A stretch of 64,000 nt of DNA. Origin: CAIWHR01 sp963717695 (GTDB taxonomy: Bacteria; Pseudomonadota; Gammaproteobacteria; Burkholderiales; Casimicrobiaceae). A program made the position numbers and the translations under genes. Shown here piece after piece: positions 1 to 10,500 of the stretch (position 1 is its first letter; every line of letters starts with the position of its first letter). The DNA is taken from the NCBI GenBank assembly GCA_963717695.1, contig CAVQWR010000003.1, forward strand, positions 434,001-498,000. The letters run 5' to 3'. The notes beneath the pieces are model-generated. The model made no database searches. It saw only the letters and a list, made by a program, of their open reading frames with translations, and had not been told where the DNA came from.

Positions 1-1360
<1,360 letters not shown>

Positions 1361-1368
<8 letters not shown>

Positions 1369-2005
1369 CGGTGAGGCGCTCCGGTGCCGGCGATGGTTTG
1401 CCGGAGACCTTTGCGAATGCGGTCCGAATGAATCGCCAAACCTTCGGAATGAGCCACACCATCAGTGCGACCAGCACCGCGACCACGGCGAGTGCCGCCA
1501 GCGGATGCGTGAACGCAAGCCACAGCAGCGTGCCGACGGCGAGCTCCTCGCCGAAGGATGCTGCCCAGTTCGAGAACGGCTCCGGCGAAGTGTTGATCAG
1601 CGCGCGGCCACCGGTCTTTGCAAGGTGACTGCCCGCCGCGAGCGAGCCGCCCAGGATGGCAGCCGCGACCGTCGCCGCCGCGTTCGAATCGCCGAAGACG
1701 CTCGCGGCCAGCGCGGCACCCGCCGGAATGCGGATGAACGTGTGGACGAGATCCCATGCCGAATCGAAGATCGGCACCTTGTCCGCGAAGAATTCGACGC
1801 AGAACATGAAGCCGGAAGCGGCGAGCACCCACGGATGCGCGAGCACGACGAGACCGCCCGGCAGTTCCACCCAGTGGAGATAGCCCAGCCCCCCGACGAT
1901 GAACAGCACGGCGTAGAGACGGATGCCGCTCGCCCAGCCGAGCGCCGCGGCAAGCGCCACCAGCTGCGTGGTGTCGAATGAGGGCAGGCCGCCGAGGCTG
2001 TTCAT
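1361..2005 (-). CDS. DUF4126 family membrane protein
   Basis: A 214-residue protein of unknown biochemical function. It is hydrophobic with several predicted membrane segments: LVALAAALGWASGIRLYAVL near the N-terminus, glycine/alanine-rich helices in the middle (VAAAILGGSLAAGSHLAK) and a C-terminal helix LAALAVVAVLVALMVWLIP. The pattern and length match the DUF4126 family, from family knowledge only. The start ATG shares four bases (ATGA) with the liuC stop, and its own end overlaps the liuD start, so it is translated inside the liu operon. A membrane protein between two leucine-degradation enzymes is unusual; a transport or membrane-anchoring role would be a guess. Confidence 0.75.
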
Positions 2006-2886
2006 TCGTCGTCCACCTCTTGCGGGACCCAGGCCGCCGGTCGCTTCGCGAGAAAGGCCGCCACGCCTTCGCGGGCTTCCGGCGATTTCCTGATCCGCGC
2101 AATCCGCGCCGCGGTGTCGGCGCTCATCCCGTCGTCGATCGGCCGTCCCGCAATCGCGCGTATCAGCGCCTTCGCTTCGGCTTGGGCGCGCGGACCGGCC
2201 GTCATCAGTGCGCCGAGGAGCTCGTTGATCCGGCCGTCCAGAGCTTCCGCGGGCACGATGTCATGCACGAGCCCGATGCGGTACGCCGCGCCGGCATCGA
2301 AGCGCTCCGCGGTCAGGAAATAGCGCCGCGCGGCGCGCGCGCCGATCGCCTCGACGACGTACGGTCCGATGGTTGCGGGGATGAGTCCGAGCTTCGCCTC
2401 GGACAGCGAGAACGTGGCCGTCTGCGTCGCCACCGCGATGTCACAACAGGCGACGAGGCCCACGCCGCCGCCATAGGCCGCACCGTGGACGCGCGCGATC
2501 GTCGGCTTCGCGAGACGGTAGAGGGTTTTCAGCAGCGTCGCGAGAGCCATCGCGTCGGCGAGGTTCTCCTTCTCGCCGAATCCCGCCATCCGCTTCATCC
2601 AGTTGAGGTCGGCGCCCGCGCAGAAGCTCTTGCCCGCGCCCAGCAGGACGACGGCGCGCACGGCGGCGTCGCGCTCCAACTCGATGAGTGCGTGCGTCAG
2701 CTCGGCGATCGAGGTCTCGTCGAACGCGTTGTGCACCTCGGGGCGCGCGAGCACCACGAGCGCAATGCCGTTGCGAATCTCGACCGTCAGCGTCGCATAC
2801 ATGGGGGCTGCGCGTCGCGCCATCCTCGTCGCGGGCTTGTTCTTGCCCCTCCCCGCCTTCGCGCGGCCCTTCGGTGCCGTTGCCAT
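2002..2886 (-). CDS. liuC: enoyl-CoA hydratase/isomerase family, probable methylglutaconyl-CoA hydratase
   Basis: It probably hydrates 3-methylglutaconyl-CoA to HMG-CoA, the step after LiuBD. The crotonase fold is evident from the oxyanion-hole segments AGKSFCAGADLNWMKRMA and VHGAAYGGGVGLVACCDIAV and from SEAKLGLIPATIGPYV. I chose ATG 2886 because GAGGT lies 8 bases upstream and the preceding liuB stop is only 8 bases away. This adds about 28 basic, Ala/Lys/Arg-rich residues before the usual family start, which would be Met at 2802 (MYATLTVEI). The inner start has no clear ribosome site. With the long start the protein has 294 residues, above the roughly 265 typical of LiuC. Confidence 0.88.
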   Translation of the reverse strand: MATAPKGRAKAGRGKNKPATRMARRAAPMYATLTVEIRNGIALVVLARPEVHNAFDETSIAELTHALIELERDAAVRAVVLLGAGKSFCAGADLNWMKRMAGFGEKENLADAMALATLLKTLYRLAKPTIARVHGAAYGGGVGLVACCDIAVATQTATFSLSEAKLGLIPATIGPYVVEAIGARAARRYFLTAERFDAGAAYRIGLVHDIVPAEALDGRINELLGALMTAGPRAQAEAKALIRAIAGRPIDDGMSADTAARIARIRKSPEAREGVAAFLAKRPAAWVPQEVDDE

Positions 2887-2894
2887 CTGCGACC

Positions 2895-4501
2895 TCACAT
2901 CCGGAAGACGCCGAATTTCGTCGGCTCGATCGCGCGGTTGAGCGACGCGGAGATCGCGAGTCCCAGCACCCGCCGCGTGTCGGCCGGGTCGATGATGCCG
3001 TCGTCCCAGAGCCTTGCGCTTGCGTAGTAGGGATGGCCTTCGCGCTCGTACTGGTCGCGGATCGGCGCGCGGAACGTCTCTTCGTCCTCGGCGCTCCACT
3101 TGCCGCCCTTCGCCTCGATCGCGTCGCGCCGCACGGTGGCGAGCACCGTGGCGGCCTGTTCGCCGCCCATCACCGAGATGCGCGCATTCGGCCACATCCA
3201 GAGGAAGCGCGGGCCGAACGCGCGCCCGCACATGCCGTAGTTGCCGGCGCCATAACTGCCGCCGATGATGACCGTGAACTTCGGCACCTGCGCGCACGAG
3301 ACCGCGGTCACCATCTTGGCACCGTCGCGGGCGATGCCGCCGGCCTCGTATTTCCGGCCGACCATGAAGCCCGTGATGTTCTGCAGGAACACGAGTGGAA
3401 TGCGCCGCTGCGCGCAGAGCTCGATGAAGTGCGCACCCTTCAGCGCCGATTCCGAGAACAGGATGCCGTTGTTGGCGACGATGCCGACCGGATACCCGTG
3501 CAGCCGCGCGAATCCGGTGACGAGCGTCGTGCCGTAGCGCGCCTTGAACTCGTCCATCTCGCTGCCGTCGACGATCCGCGCGATCACCTCGCGCACGTCA
3601 TAGGGCTTGCGGATGTCCGCATTGATGACGCCGTGGATTTCCTCGGGCGCGTATCTGGGCGGAACGGGGGGGCGATCTCGAGCTCGACGCGCTTCGGCCG
3701 ATTGAGGTTGCCGACGATGCGCCGCGCGATCGCGAGCGCATGGTGATCGTTCTGCGCGTAGTGGTCCGCCACGCCGGACACGCGCGTGTGCACGTCGGCG
3801 CCGCCCAGCTCCTCCGCGGTCACGATCTCGCCCGTTGCCGCCTTCACGAGCGGCGGGCCGCCGAGGAAGATCGTGCCCTGATCCTTGACGATGATCGATT
3901 CGTCCGACATCGCCGGAACGTAGGCGCCGCCCGCCGTGCACGAGCCCATCACCACGGCGACCTGCGGAATGCCCTGTGCCGACATCGTCGCCTGGTTGTA
4001 GAAAATGCGGCCGAAATGCTCGCGGTCGGGGAAGACGTCGACCTGGTTCGGCAGATTGGCGCCCCCCGAATCGACGAGATAGATGCACGGCAGGTTGTTC
4101 TCGCGCGCGATCTCCTGCGCGCGCAGGTGCTTCTTCACGGTCAGCGGGAAATAGGTCCCGCCCTTGACGGTGGCGTCGTTGCAGACGATCACGCATTCGC
4201 GGCCCGCGACCCGGCCGATTCCCGTGATGATGCCGGCCGAAGCAATGGTGTCGTCGTACATGCCGTAGGCGGCGAGCTGCGAGAACTCGAGGAAGGGCGT
4301 GCCCGCATCGATCAGCGCGCGCACGCGATCGCGCGGCAGCAGCTTGCCGCGCGCGGCGTGCTTTGCCCGCGGTCCTTCGCCGCCACCCAGCTCGACTTCG
4401 GCGACCTTCGCCCGGAGGTCGGCGACGAGCGTCTCCATCGCCACGCGGTTTTTCGCGAACGTCTCGTCGCGCGTATCGATCAGGCTTGCGATGACCGGCA
4501 T
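2895..4501 (-). CDS. liuB: methylcrotonyl-CoA carboxylase, carboxyltransferase (beta) subunit, one frameshift
   Basis: This subunit transfers the carboxyl group from carboxybiotin to 3-methylcrotonyl-CoA. It begins MPVIASLIDTRDETFAKNRV at 4501. The acyl-CoA carboxyltransferase core is clear: GKLLPRDRVRALIDAGTPFLE, YLVDSGGANLPNQ, MGSCTAGGAYVPAMSDE and, after the break, VREVIARIVDGSEMDEFKA, GGSYGAGNYGMCGRAF and the end GVFRM. The frame changes once near 3668 within a run of seven C on the coding strand, where eight would restore PPVPPRYAPEEIHG. The whole-locus length (1607 bases) also fits one missing base. Homologues have about 535 residues, the same as the repaired product. A homopolymer sequencing error is likeliest. 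Confidence 0.93.
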
Positions 4502-4520
4502 GTCTTGTCGCTTCCTTCGC

Positions 4521-5159
4521 TCAGGTCCGCTCGGCCAGTGCAAGCCGCACGGCCAGCGCGACGAACAGCGCCCCCACGGCGCCGGACAGCCAGCGCTTCG
4601 CCGCCCCGGTCGCACGAACGCTCCGCCCGGCCCGTGCGGCGAGCCATGCGACCGGCACGTTGACGAACAGGCTGTTGAAATTGAACACGCAGCCCAGCAT
4701 GACGAAGGCCAGCGCCTTCGACGGCGCGTCCGCGTCGATGAACTGCGGCAGGAAGGCGAGAAAGAACAGCGCGACCTTCGGATTGAACACGTTGATGACG
4801 AACGCCTCACGAAAGATCCTGACGCTACCCGCTGCCGCGAACGATGGCCGCGGCGACTGCGCCGCTTCGTGGCGCAGACATGAGGCGAGCAGGCGAAGCC
4901 CCGCGTACAGCAGGTAGGCGGCACCACACCACTTGACGACGGCGAATGCCGTCGCCGACGTGGCGAGCAGCGCCGACAATCCGGCCGCCGCGGCGAGCGT
5001 GTGGACGACGCAGCCTGCGGTGATTCCCAGCGTCGCCGCCACGCCCGCACCGAACCCGCCGTTCGCGCCGCGCGCGGCGATATACGTCATGTCCGGACCG
5101 GGCGTGAGGTTCAACGCGAGACCGGCGACGACAAACAGCGCAAAATCGTGGATGCCCAT
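4521..5159 (-). CDS. LysE/RhtB family amino-acid exporter (first copy)
   Basis: A 212-residue inner-membrane exporter of the LysE/RhtB type. The family signature follows the first helix (LALNLTPGPDMTYIAARGA), and FVINVFNPKVALFFLAFLPQ is the second conserved element. About six hydrophobic segments are present and the length is normal. It lies 19 bases upstream of liuB on the same strand. A second LysE-type gene occurs in the same operon at 7633-8268; the two are clearly different sequences, so this is not a recent tandem duplication. Substrates of such exporters (threonine, homoserine, leucine, others) cannot be read from sequence; export of branched-chain amino acids is only an inference from context. 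Confidence 0.85.
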   Translation of the reverse strand: MGIHDFALFVVAGLALNLTPGPDMTYIAARGANGGFGAGVAATLGITAGCVVHTLAAAAGLSALLATSATAFAVVKWCGAAYLLYAGLRLLASCLRHEAAQSPRPSFAAAGSVRIFREAFVINVFNPKVALFFLAFLPQFIDADAPSKALAFVMLGCVFNFNSLFVNVPVAWLAARAGRSVRATGAAKRWLSGAVGALFVALAVRLALAERT

Positions 5160-5216
5160 CAGCGGGCCCTCCGGCGCGCGCGGTGACGACGTGAGCCTGG
5201 CGCGGGCAACGTCATC

Positions 5217-5852
5217 TTACGCGGCCGCCTGGCGCGGGTGACCCGGCATCAGTTCGTAGGGATGGACCCAGCGCGGCGTCTCCCTGATGCGCGCCAGCCA
5301 GTCGCGGATCGGCGGATGCTCGTTCCAGTCGACGCCGATCTCCTCCGGCCAGAAGAGGTAGCCGCACAGCGACAGGTCGGCGATCGTGAGCCTGTCGCCG
5401 AGGACATAGCGGCGGTCGGCGAGATGTGCGGCGAGGACGTTCCATGCGGCCTCGGCGCGCGTGCGAAAGACCTTCAGCACCGCCGGATCGGGGTCCTTCG
5501 TGAACGTGCGCATGAAACGGTAGGTCGCGGTGTAGCTCGTCAGCTTGTGATTGTCCCAGAGCAGCCAGCGGAGGATCTCGCGGCGCTCGTCGGCATCGGC
5601 GGCAGCAAATGCACCGGTCGATTCGGCGAGATAATCGAGGATCACGCCCGATTGCGCGAGCGTGCGCCCGCGGTGCAGCAGCACCGGCACCTCGCCCATC
5701 ACGTTGACGGCGCGGTACTCGGGCGTTCGCGTCTCGCCATTGAAGTAATCGACGAAGCGCGGCTCCCAGTCCGCGCCGGCGAGCTCCAGCATCAGCGCGG
5801 CCTTGTAGGCGTTGCCGGACTGGGCGAAGCAGTGGAGAACGTATTCGGCCAT
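5217..5852 (-). CDS. glutathione S-transferase family protein
   Basis: A 211-residue cytosolic GST-fold protein. The thioredoxin-like N-terminal domain starts YVLHCFAQSGNAYKAALMLE and contains the glutathione-binding NVMGEVPVLLHRGRTLAQSG. The helical C-terminal domain contains YVLGDRLTIADLSLCGYLFW, which includes the N-capping motif of GSTs. The Met at 5852 is preferred over an upstream one because it lies 4 bases after the stop of the HCCA-isomerase-like gene and gives the normal length. Together with that neighbour, another glutathione-dependent fold, it suggests a glutathione-linked side reaction in this operon. The substrate is unknown. Confidence 0.86.
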   Translation of the reverse strand: MAEYVLHCFAQSGNAYKAALMLELAGADWEPRFVDYFNGETRTPEYRAVNVMGEVPVLLHRGRTLAQSGVILDYLAESTGAFAAADADERREILRWLLWDNHKLTSYTATYRFMRTFTKDPDPAVLKVFRTRAEAAWNVLAAHLADRRYVLGDRLTIADLSLCGYLFWPEEIGVDWNEHPPIRDWLARIRETPRWVHPYELMPGHPRQAAA

Positions 5853-5856
5853 CGCG

Positions 5857-6462
5857 TCAGAATCCTCCGGTGGCGAGCCAGCGCTCGATCTGGTCGAAGC
5901 GGTCGAGTCCCCAGAACGGTTCACCGTCGACGAACACGAACGGAGAGCCGAAGACGCCGCGCGTGATCGCGAGCTCGACCTCCGCCTTGAGGGCGTCCTT
6001 CACCGTCGGGTCATCGATCGCGGCGCGCGCGCCTTCGGCGTCCACGCCCGCACTCGCCGCAGCAGTGACCGCCGCGTCCGGCGCCGAAATGTCGACGTCG
6101 TCGGCCCAGTAGGCGCGATAGAGCGCATGCACGGCACGCACCGCAAGGGCTGCGTTGGTTCGCTTCTGCCACAGCACGATTCGCGCGGCTGCCTGCGTCG
6201 GAATCGGGAAGCGCGATGGCATGCGGAAATCGGCGACGCCGTGAAACCGCGCGCTGCGCGGGATGTCGTGCCGTGAATAGTCGCCCTTCAGCGGATAGTC
6301 GACGAGCGGCGCGGTGCCGACGTGCTTGAACAGCACGCCGAGCAGCATCGGGCGAAAGTCGACGTCGCGGCCGTACTTGGAAGCCAGCGGCTCGATCCGG
6401 CGCGACGCGAGATAGCCGTAGGGCGACGAAAAGTCGAAGTAGAACTCGATCGGCGCGGCCAT
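5857..6462 (-). CDS. 2-hydroxychromene-2-carboxylate isomerase-like (DsbA-fold, kappa-GST type) protein
   Basis: A 201-residue protein of the DsbA/HCCA-isomerase family. The start IEFYFDFSSPYGYLASRRIE carries the conserved Phe-Asp-Phe-Ser-Ser-Pro motif with serine where DsbA has its redox cysteine. The end GVFGSPFVFVDGEPFWGLDR is the cis-proline and FWG motif typical of HCCA isomerases. HCCA isomerase proper acts in naphthalene degradation with glutathione, but no other naphthalene genes are present, so the real substrate is open. It sits 17 bases after the acyl-CoA dehydrogenase and 4 bases before the GST gene. Confidence 0.85.
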   Translation of the reverse strand: MAAPIEFYFDFSSPYGYLASRRIEPLASKYGRDVDFRPMLLGVLFKHVGTAPLVDYPLKGDYSRHDIPRSARFHGVADFRMPSRFPIPTQAAARIVLWQKRTNAALAVRAVHALYRAYWADDVDISAPDAAVTAAASAGVDAEGARAAIDDPTVKDALKAEVELAITRGVFGSPFVFVDGEPFWGLDRFDQIERWLATGGF

Positions 6463-6479
6463 GGCGTCTCCGGGTCGGC

Positions 6480-7613
6480 TCAGTCGACGATCGCGCGGCC
6501 GATGACCAGGCGCTGAATCTCGCTCGTGCCCTCGTAGATCTGGCACACGCGCACGTCGCGGTAGTAGCGCTCGACCGGAAAGTCGGTCACGTAGCCGGCG
6601 CCGCCGTGGACCTGGATCGCGTCGGAGCACACGCGCTCGGCCATTTCCGACGCGAAGAGCTTCGCCATCGAGGCCTCCTTGAGGCACGGCAGCCCGGCGT
6701 CGCGCATCGCGGCGACGTGCCACACCATCTGCCGCGCGACCTCGATCTGTGTGGCCATGTCGGCAAGCTTGAAGTTGACCGACTGATGCTCGGCGATCGG
6801 CTTGCCGAACGCCGTGCGCTCGCCGGCGTAGCGCAGCGCCGCCTCGAAGGCGGCGCGCGCGATGCCCACGGCCTGCGCGCCGATCCCCATGCGCCCGCCT
6901 TCGAGGTTGGCGAGCGCGATCCGATAGCCTTCGCCCGGCCGGCCAAGAAGGTTTTCCGCAGGCACCTTGCAGTCCTCGAACACGATCTGCGCCGTGTCGG
7001 AGGCGCGCTGGCCGAGCTTGTCCTCGATGCGCGCAACGACGTACCCCGGCGTTGCCGTGTCGACGATGAACGCGGAGATGCCGCGTTTGCCGGCCGCCTT
7101 GTCGGTCACGGCGAACACGATCGCGACATCGGCATTCTTGCCTGTCGTGATGAACTGCTTGACGCCGTTCAGCACCCAATGTCCGCCAGCGTCGACGGCA
7201 CGGGTCGCGAGCGCGCTGGCGTCGGAACCCGCCTGCGGCTCGGTGAGACAGAAGCAGCCGAGCTTCTCGCCCCGCGCGAGCGCGGGCAGCCACGCCGCCT
7301 TTTGCGCCTCGCTGCCGAATGCGTTGATCGGACCGCAGACGACCGAGTTCTGCACGCCGACGACAGTCGACGTCGACGCGTCGCCGGCGGCGATCTCCTC
7401 GAGCGCGACGGCGAGTGAGACGTAGTCGAGACCCGCGCCGCCCCAGCGGTCGGGAATCACGACGCCGAGGGCGCCGAGCTCGCCCAGCGCCGCGATCTCC
7501 TCGCGCGGAAAATGGTGCTCGCGATCCCAGCGCGCCGCATTGGGCGCGAGCCGCTCGACCGCGAAGGCGCGAATCGTGTCGCGGATGAGCTGCTGTGTGT
7601 CGTTGAGCAACAT
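6480..7613 (-). CDS. acyl-CoA dehydrogenase, short-chain type
   Basis: An FAD-dependent acyl-CoA alpha,beta-dehydrogenase of 377 residues. Signatures are the FAD and acyl-CoA binding segment CFCLTEPQAGSDASALATRA, the middle domain NGVKQFITTGKNADVAIVFA, and the C-terminal IYEGTSEIQRLVIG. The glutamate of YEGTSE (about residue 361) is the catalytic base position used by short- and medium-chain enzymes, in contrast to the isovaleryl-CoA dehydrogenase at 10874-12041. A role in isobutyryl-, 2-methylbutyryl- or butyryl-CoA oxidation fits the operon, but specificity is not readable. The closely spaced neighbours are a LysE exporter upstream and the HCCA-isomerase-like gene downstream. Confidence 0.92.
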   Translation of the reverse strand: MLLNDTQQLIRDTIRAFAVERLAPNAARWDREHHFPREEIAALGELGALGVVIPDRWGGAGLDYVSLAVALEEIAAGDASTSTVVGVQNSVVCGPINAFGSEAQKAAWLPALARGEKLGCFCLTEPQAGSDASALATRAVDAGGHWVLNGVKQFITTGKNADVAIVFAVTDKAAGKRGISAFIVDTATPGYVVARIEDKLGQRASDTAQIVFEDCKVPAENLLGRPGEGYRIALANLEGGRMGIGAQAVGIARAAFEAALRYAGERTAFGKPIAEHQSVNFKLADMATQIEVARQMVWHVAAMRDAGLPCLKEASMAKLFASEMAERVCSDAIQVHGGAGYVTDFPVERYYRDVRVCQIYEGTSEIQRLVIGRAIVD

Positions 7614-7632
7614 TGGGTGGGTCCCGTGGGGA

Positions 7633-8268
7633 TCAGCGGCGCGAATCGAGCATGAGCTTCACGGCGATCGCGCCGAAGACGCCACCCAGCACCCAGCGCT
7701 GGAGCGCGAGCCATCCCGGGCGTGTGGCGAGCCAATCGGCCGCCCGCGCCGCGGCGAGCACGAACACGAGGTCGCAGGCGGCGTCGATCACGATCTGCAA
7801 TGCGGCGAGCAGCAGCGACTGCGCGAGCACGCTGCCGCGCGCCGGATCGACGAACTGCGGAAAAAGCGCGAGGTAGAAAAGCGCGACCTTCGGATTGAGG
7901 ATGCTGGTCAGAATCCCTGTCCGGAACAGCGTCGCGGGTGCCAGCGCCGGCAGGTCCCGCCGCGCGAAGAGTCCGCCGTTGCCGTGCGGCCGCACGCTGT
8001 CCCATGCGAGCCACAGCAGGTACGCGGCGCCGGCATAGCGAAGCACGTCGTAGAGCAACGGAATCGCAACCAACACGGCGGTGATGCCCACCGCGGCGCC
8101 GATCGCATAGAACAGGAAGCCGGTGGTGGTGCCGGCAAGCGATATGAGGCCGGCCGTGCGTCCCTGGCACAGCGTGCGCGAGATGAGGTAGAGCAGATTC
8201 GGCCCCGGCGTCAGCGCGAGCAGCACGCAGGCGAGCGAAAAGAGCGCGAGGCTGTCGAGCGGAATCAT
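7633..8268 (-). CDS. LysE/RhtB family amino-acid exporter (second copy)
   Basis: A 211-residue LysE-type membrane exporter. The signature is LLALTPGPNLLYLISRTLCQ, followed by GILTSILNPKVALFYLALFP and a C-terminal helix VLGGVFGAIAVKLMLD. Its length and number of hydrophobic segments are normal. It is 19 bases upstream of the acyl-CoA dehydrogenase and is the second exporter of this type in the same transcription unit. A terminal Ser-Arg-Arg ends the protein. The exported substrate is unknown; branched-chain amino acids would suit the context but this is inference. Confidence 0.86.
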   Translation of the reverse strand: MIPLDSLALFSLACVLLALTPGPNLLYLISRTLCQGRTAGLISLAGTTTGFLFYAIGAAVGITAVLVAIPLLYDVLRYAGAAYLLWLAWDSVRPHGNGGLFARRDLPALAPATLFRTGILTSILNPKVALFYLALFPQFVDPARGSVLAQSLLLAALQIVIDAACDLVFVLAAARAADWLATRPGWLALQRWVLGGVFGAIAVKLMLDSRR

Positions 8269-8377
8269 CGGCGGCCTTCAGCGTGCCGGGGCGCGTCCAG
8301 CGGATGCGGCGGTGCGGCGGCTCCCGCGTTCGTCATTGCGCCTCCCCTGTGCATTGACCGCATCGACGCGCCATCGC

Positions 8378-9295
8378 TCATTCGCCCGCGTAGCCCAGCG
8401 TGGCCATCAGCGGCCCGGCGCCCTGTTCGACGGCAATGCGGTCCGCCGCGCTCATCTCGCGCCGCCACACGCCCACACGCTGCGTCTGCCGCGGCTTCGC
8501 AAGATTGACGTGAATCGACGTGCGGTCCTCGCGCGACACGCGGCGCCCGCTGACGTGCATTCTTCCCTGCAGCCGGGCGATGCGTGCAGCCCCCTGCGCG
8601 CCGAACTCGAGCATCGCCGGCGCATACGCCACGCCGAGAAACTGGCAGAGCCGCGGCAGCTCCATTTCGGGACGCAGCACCAGGTCCTCGTAGCGCGTCT
8701 CGACGTAGTGCGGCACGGCGGCACCGCCGCGTCGCCCCGCTTCGACGTGCTGTCGCCACGCGAGGCCCAGCTGGCGGAAATCCTGGCTCGGCGCAAACCA
8801 CGTGCGCCGCCACGAGAGCACCGTGTCGCGCGGATCGCGGATCACGTGAATGAAGTGCGCTTCCGGCAGCAGCGCGGCGATCTCGCGCATCACGAAGATG
8901 TTGTCCGGCGTCTTTTCGCCGGAACGCGGCTTGCGCTGGCCTTCCGCGTACATCCGGTAGAACTCGCGCGCGCCGGCGCCGGCGGTGAACGGCGTCAGCG
9001 CGGCGATCCGCGCCGCGAATGCAGCACGATCGAGGCCGAAGTCCGACCAGTTCGAGATCGGTGTGCGGTCGGCGGTGACGATGTCGACAAAGCGCTGCCG
9101 CTGCGCCTCGGGGTCGCCTTCGAGCGTGATCACGTGCTTCAGAAAGGCGGTTTCCGGTGGAAACGCGATTTCGGGATGGCTGTCCAGCATGACGGCGAGG
9201 AGCGACGTGCCCGAGCGCGGGCACCCGACGACGATCGGAAACGGCGGCGGCCCGCCGGGCGCCGCGTCGCGCAAGGACGCTGCGCACGCCGTCAT
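8378..9295 (-). CDS. sulfotransferase family protein
   Basis: A 305-residue PAPS-dependent sulfotransferase-like protein. The 5'-phosphosulfate loop is visible as IVVGCPRSGTSLLAVMLDSH near the N-terminus. The 3'-phosphate binding strand and helix are HFIHVIRDPRDTVLSWRRTW in the middle, and VETRYEDLVLRPEMELPRLC follows as is usual in this family. ATG 9295 is used here; an in-frame GTG at 9316 that overlaps the thiolase stop is an alternative. The acceptor molecule is unknown. It lies directly behind the thiolase gene, which is not a usual liu operon partner. Confidence 0.85.
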   Translation of the reverse strand: MTACAASLRDAAPGGPPPFPIVVGCPRSGTSLLAVMLDSHPEIAFPPETAFLKHVITLEGDPEAQRQRFVDIVTADRTPISNWSDFGLDRAAFAARIAALTPFTAGAGAREFYRMYAEGQRKPRSGEKTPDNIFVMREIAALLPEAHFIHVIRDPRDTVLSWRRTWFAPSQDFRQLGLAWRQHVEAGRRGGAAVPHYVETRYEDLVLRPEMELPRLCQFLGVAYAPAMLEFGAQGAARIARLQGRMHVSGRRVSREDRTSIHVNLAKPRQTQRVGVWRREMSAADRIAVEQGAGPLMATLGYAGE

Positions 9296-9315
9296 CGCGT
9301 CCTGCGCCGCGACCA

Positions 9316-10500
9316 CTAGGCGAGCTCCACCGCCATTGCCGTTGCCTCGCCGCCGCCGATGCACAGCGCCGCGACGCCGCGCCTCTTCCCGTGTTTGCGC
9401 AGCGCGCCGATCAGCGTGACGAGTATGCGCGCGCCGGAGGCTCCTATCGGGTGACCGAGCGCGCAGGCGCCGCCATGCACGTTGACGATCTCGTGCGCGA
9501 TGCCGTGCTCGTGCATCGCCGCCATCGTCACGACGGCGAACGCCTCGTTGATCTCGAAGAGGTCGACGGTCTTCGTCGACCAGCCGGTTGTCGCATAGAG
9601 CTTTTCGATCGCGCCCACGGGTGCCGTCGTGAAGAGGCCGGGCTCCTGCGCATGCGTCGCATGGCCGACGATGACCGCGAGCGGCGCGAGCCCGCGCTTC
9701 TCCGCAGTCGAGCGGCGCATCAGCACCAGCGCGGCGGCACCGTCCGAGATCGAGCTCGAGTTGGCGGCGGTGACGGTGCCGTCCTTGCGGAAGGCGGGCT
9801 TCAGCGTCGGGATCTTTTCCGGCGCGGCCTTGGCGGGCTGCTCGTCGCGTGCGATGACGACGTCGCCCTTCCTGCCGGGCACCGTGACGGGCGTCGTCTC
9901 CCAGTCGAACGTGCCGTCGTTGTTCGCGGCGAGCGCCCGCGACAGCGACGCCAGGGCGAAGGCATCCTGCGCCTCGCGCGTGAAACTGAACTTTGCCGCG
10001 CAGTCCTCGGCGAACGTTCCCATCAGCCGGCCCTTGTCGTACGCGTCCTCGAGGCCGTCGAGGAACATGTGGTCGTACACCGTCTGGTGCCCCATTCGGT
10101 AGCCCGCGCGCGCCTTCGGCATCAGGTACGGCGCGTTCGACATCGACTCCATGCCGCCCGCGACCATGATCTCGTTGGTGCCCGCGGCGATGAGGTCGTG
10201 CGCGAGCATCGCTGCCTTCATCGCCGACCCGCACATCTTGTTGACCGTCGTGCAGCCGACGGAAAGCGGCAGTCCCGCCTTCAGCGACGCCTGCCGCGCC
10301 GGCGCCTGGCCCTGCCCCGCCGGCAGCACGTTGCCCATGATCACTTCCTGCACGTCGGCGGGCGCGATGCCGGCGCGCTCGACTGCAGCACGGATGGCCG
10401 CTGCGCCGAGATCGCTCGCGGACAGTGCCGCGAAATCGCCCTGAAAACCGCCCATCGGCGTCCGGGCGACCCCAACAATGACGATCGGATCATTGAGCAT
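9316..10500 (-). CDS. acetyl-CoA C-acetyltransferase (thiolase)
   Basis: A 394-residue thiolase that condenses or cleaves acetoacetyl-CoA. The nucleophilic cysteine is in TTVNKMCGSAMKA (Cys90). The C-terminal histidine is in GGACALGHPIGASGARI and the second catalytic cysteine in AALCIGGGEATAM, with NEAFAVVTMA in between. In the liu pathway it would process acetoacetyl-CoA derived from leucine; it could equally supply acetoacetyl-CoA for PHA. The first 19 residues recur with one change in a short upstream reading frame (10490-10654). That frame ends across the start of this gene, its stop TGA lying 8 bases inside. Confidence 0.94.
   Translation of the reverse strand: MLNDPIVIVGVARTPMGGFQGDFAALSASDLGAAAIRAAVERAGIAPADVQEVIMGNVLPAGQGQAPARQASLKAGLPLSVGCTTVNKMCGSAMKAAMLAHDLIAAGTNEIMVAGGMESMSNAPYLMPKARAGYRMGHQTVYDHMFLDGLEDAYDKGRLMGTFAEDCAAKFSFTREAQDAFALASLSRALAANNDGTFDWETTPVTVPGRKGDVVIARDEQPAKAAPEKIPTLKPAFRKDGTVTAANSSSISDGAAALVLMRRSTAEKRGLAPLAVIVGHATHAQEPGLFTTAPVGAIEKLYATTGWSTKTVDLFEINEAFAVVTMAAMHEHGIAHEIVNVHGGACALGHPIGASGARILVTLIGALRKHGKRRGVAALCIGGGEATAMAVELA

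Noticed and set aside
4521..8268. The two LysE genes as a recent tandem duplication
   Set aside because: They share only family motifs and are separated by three unrelated genes; sequences differ throughout.
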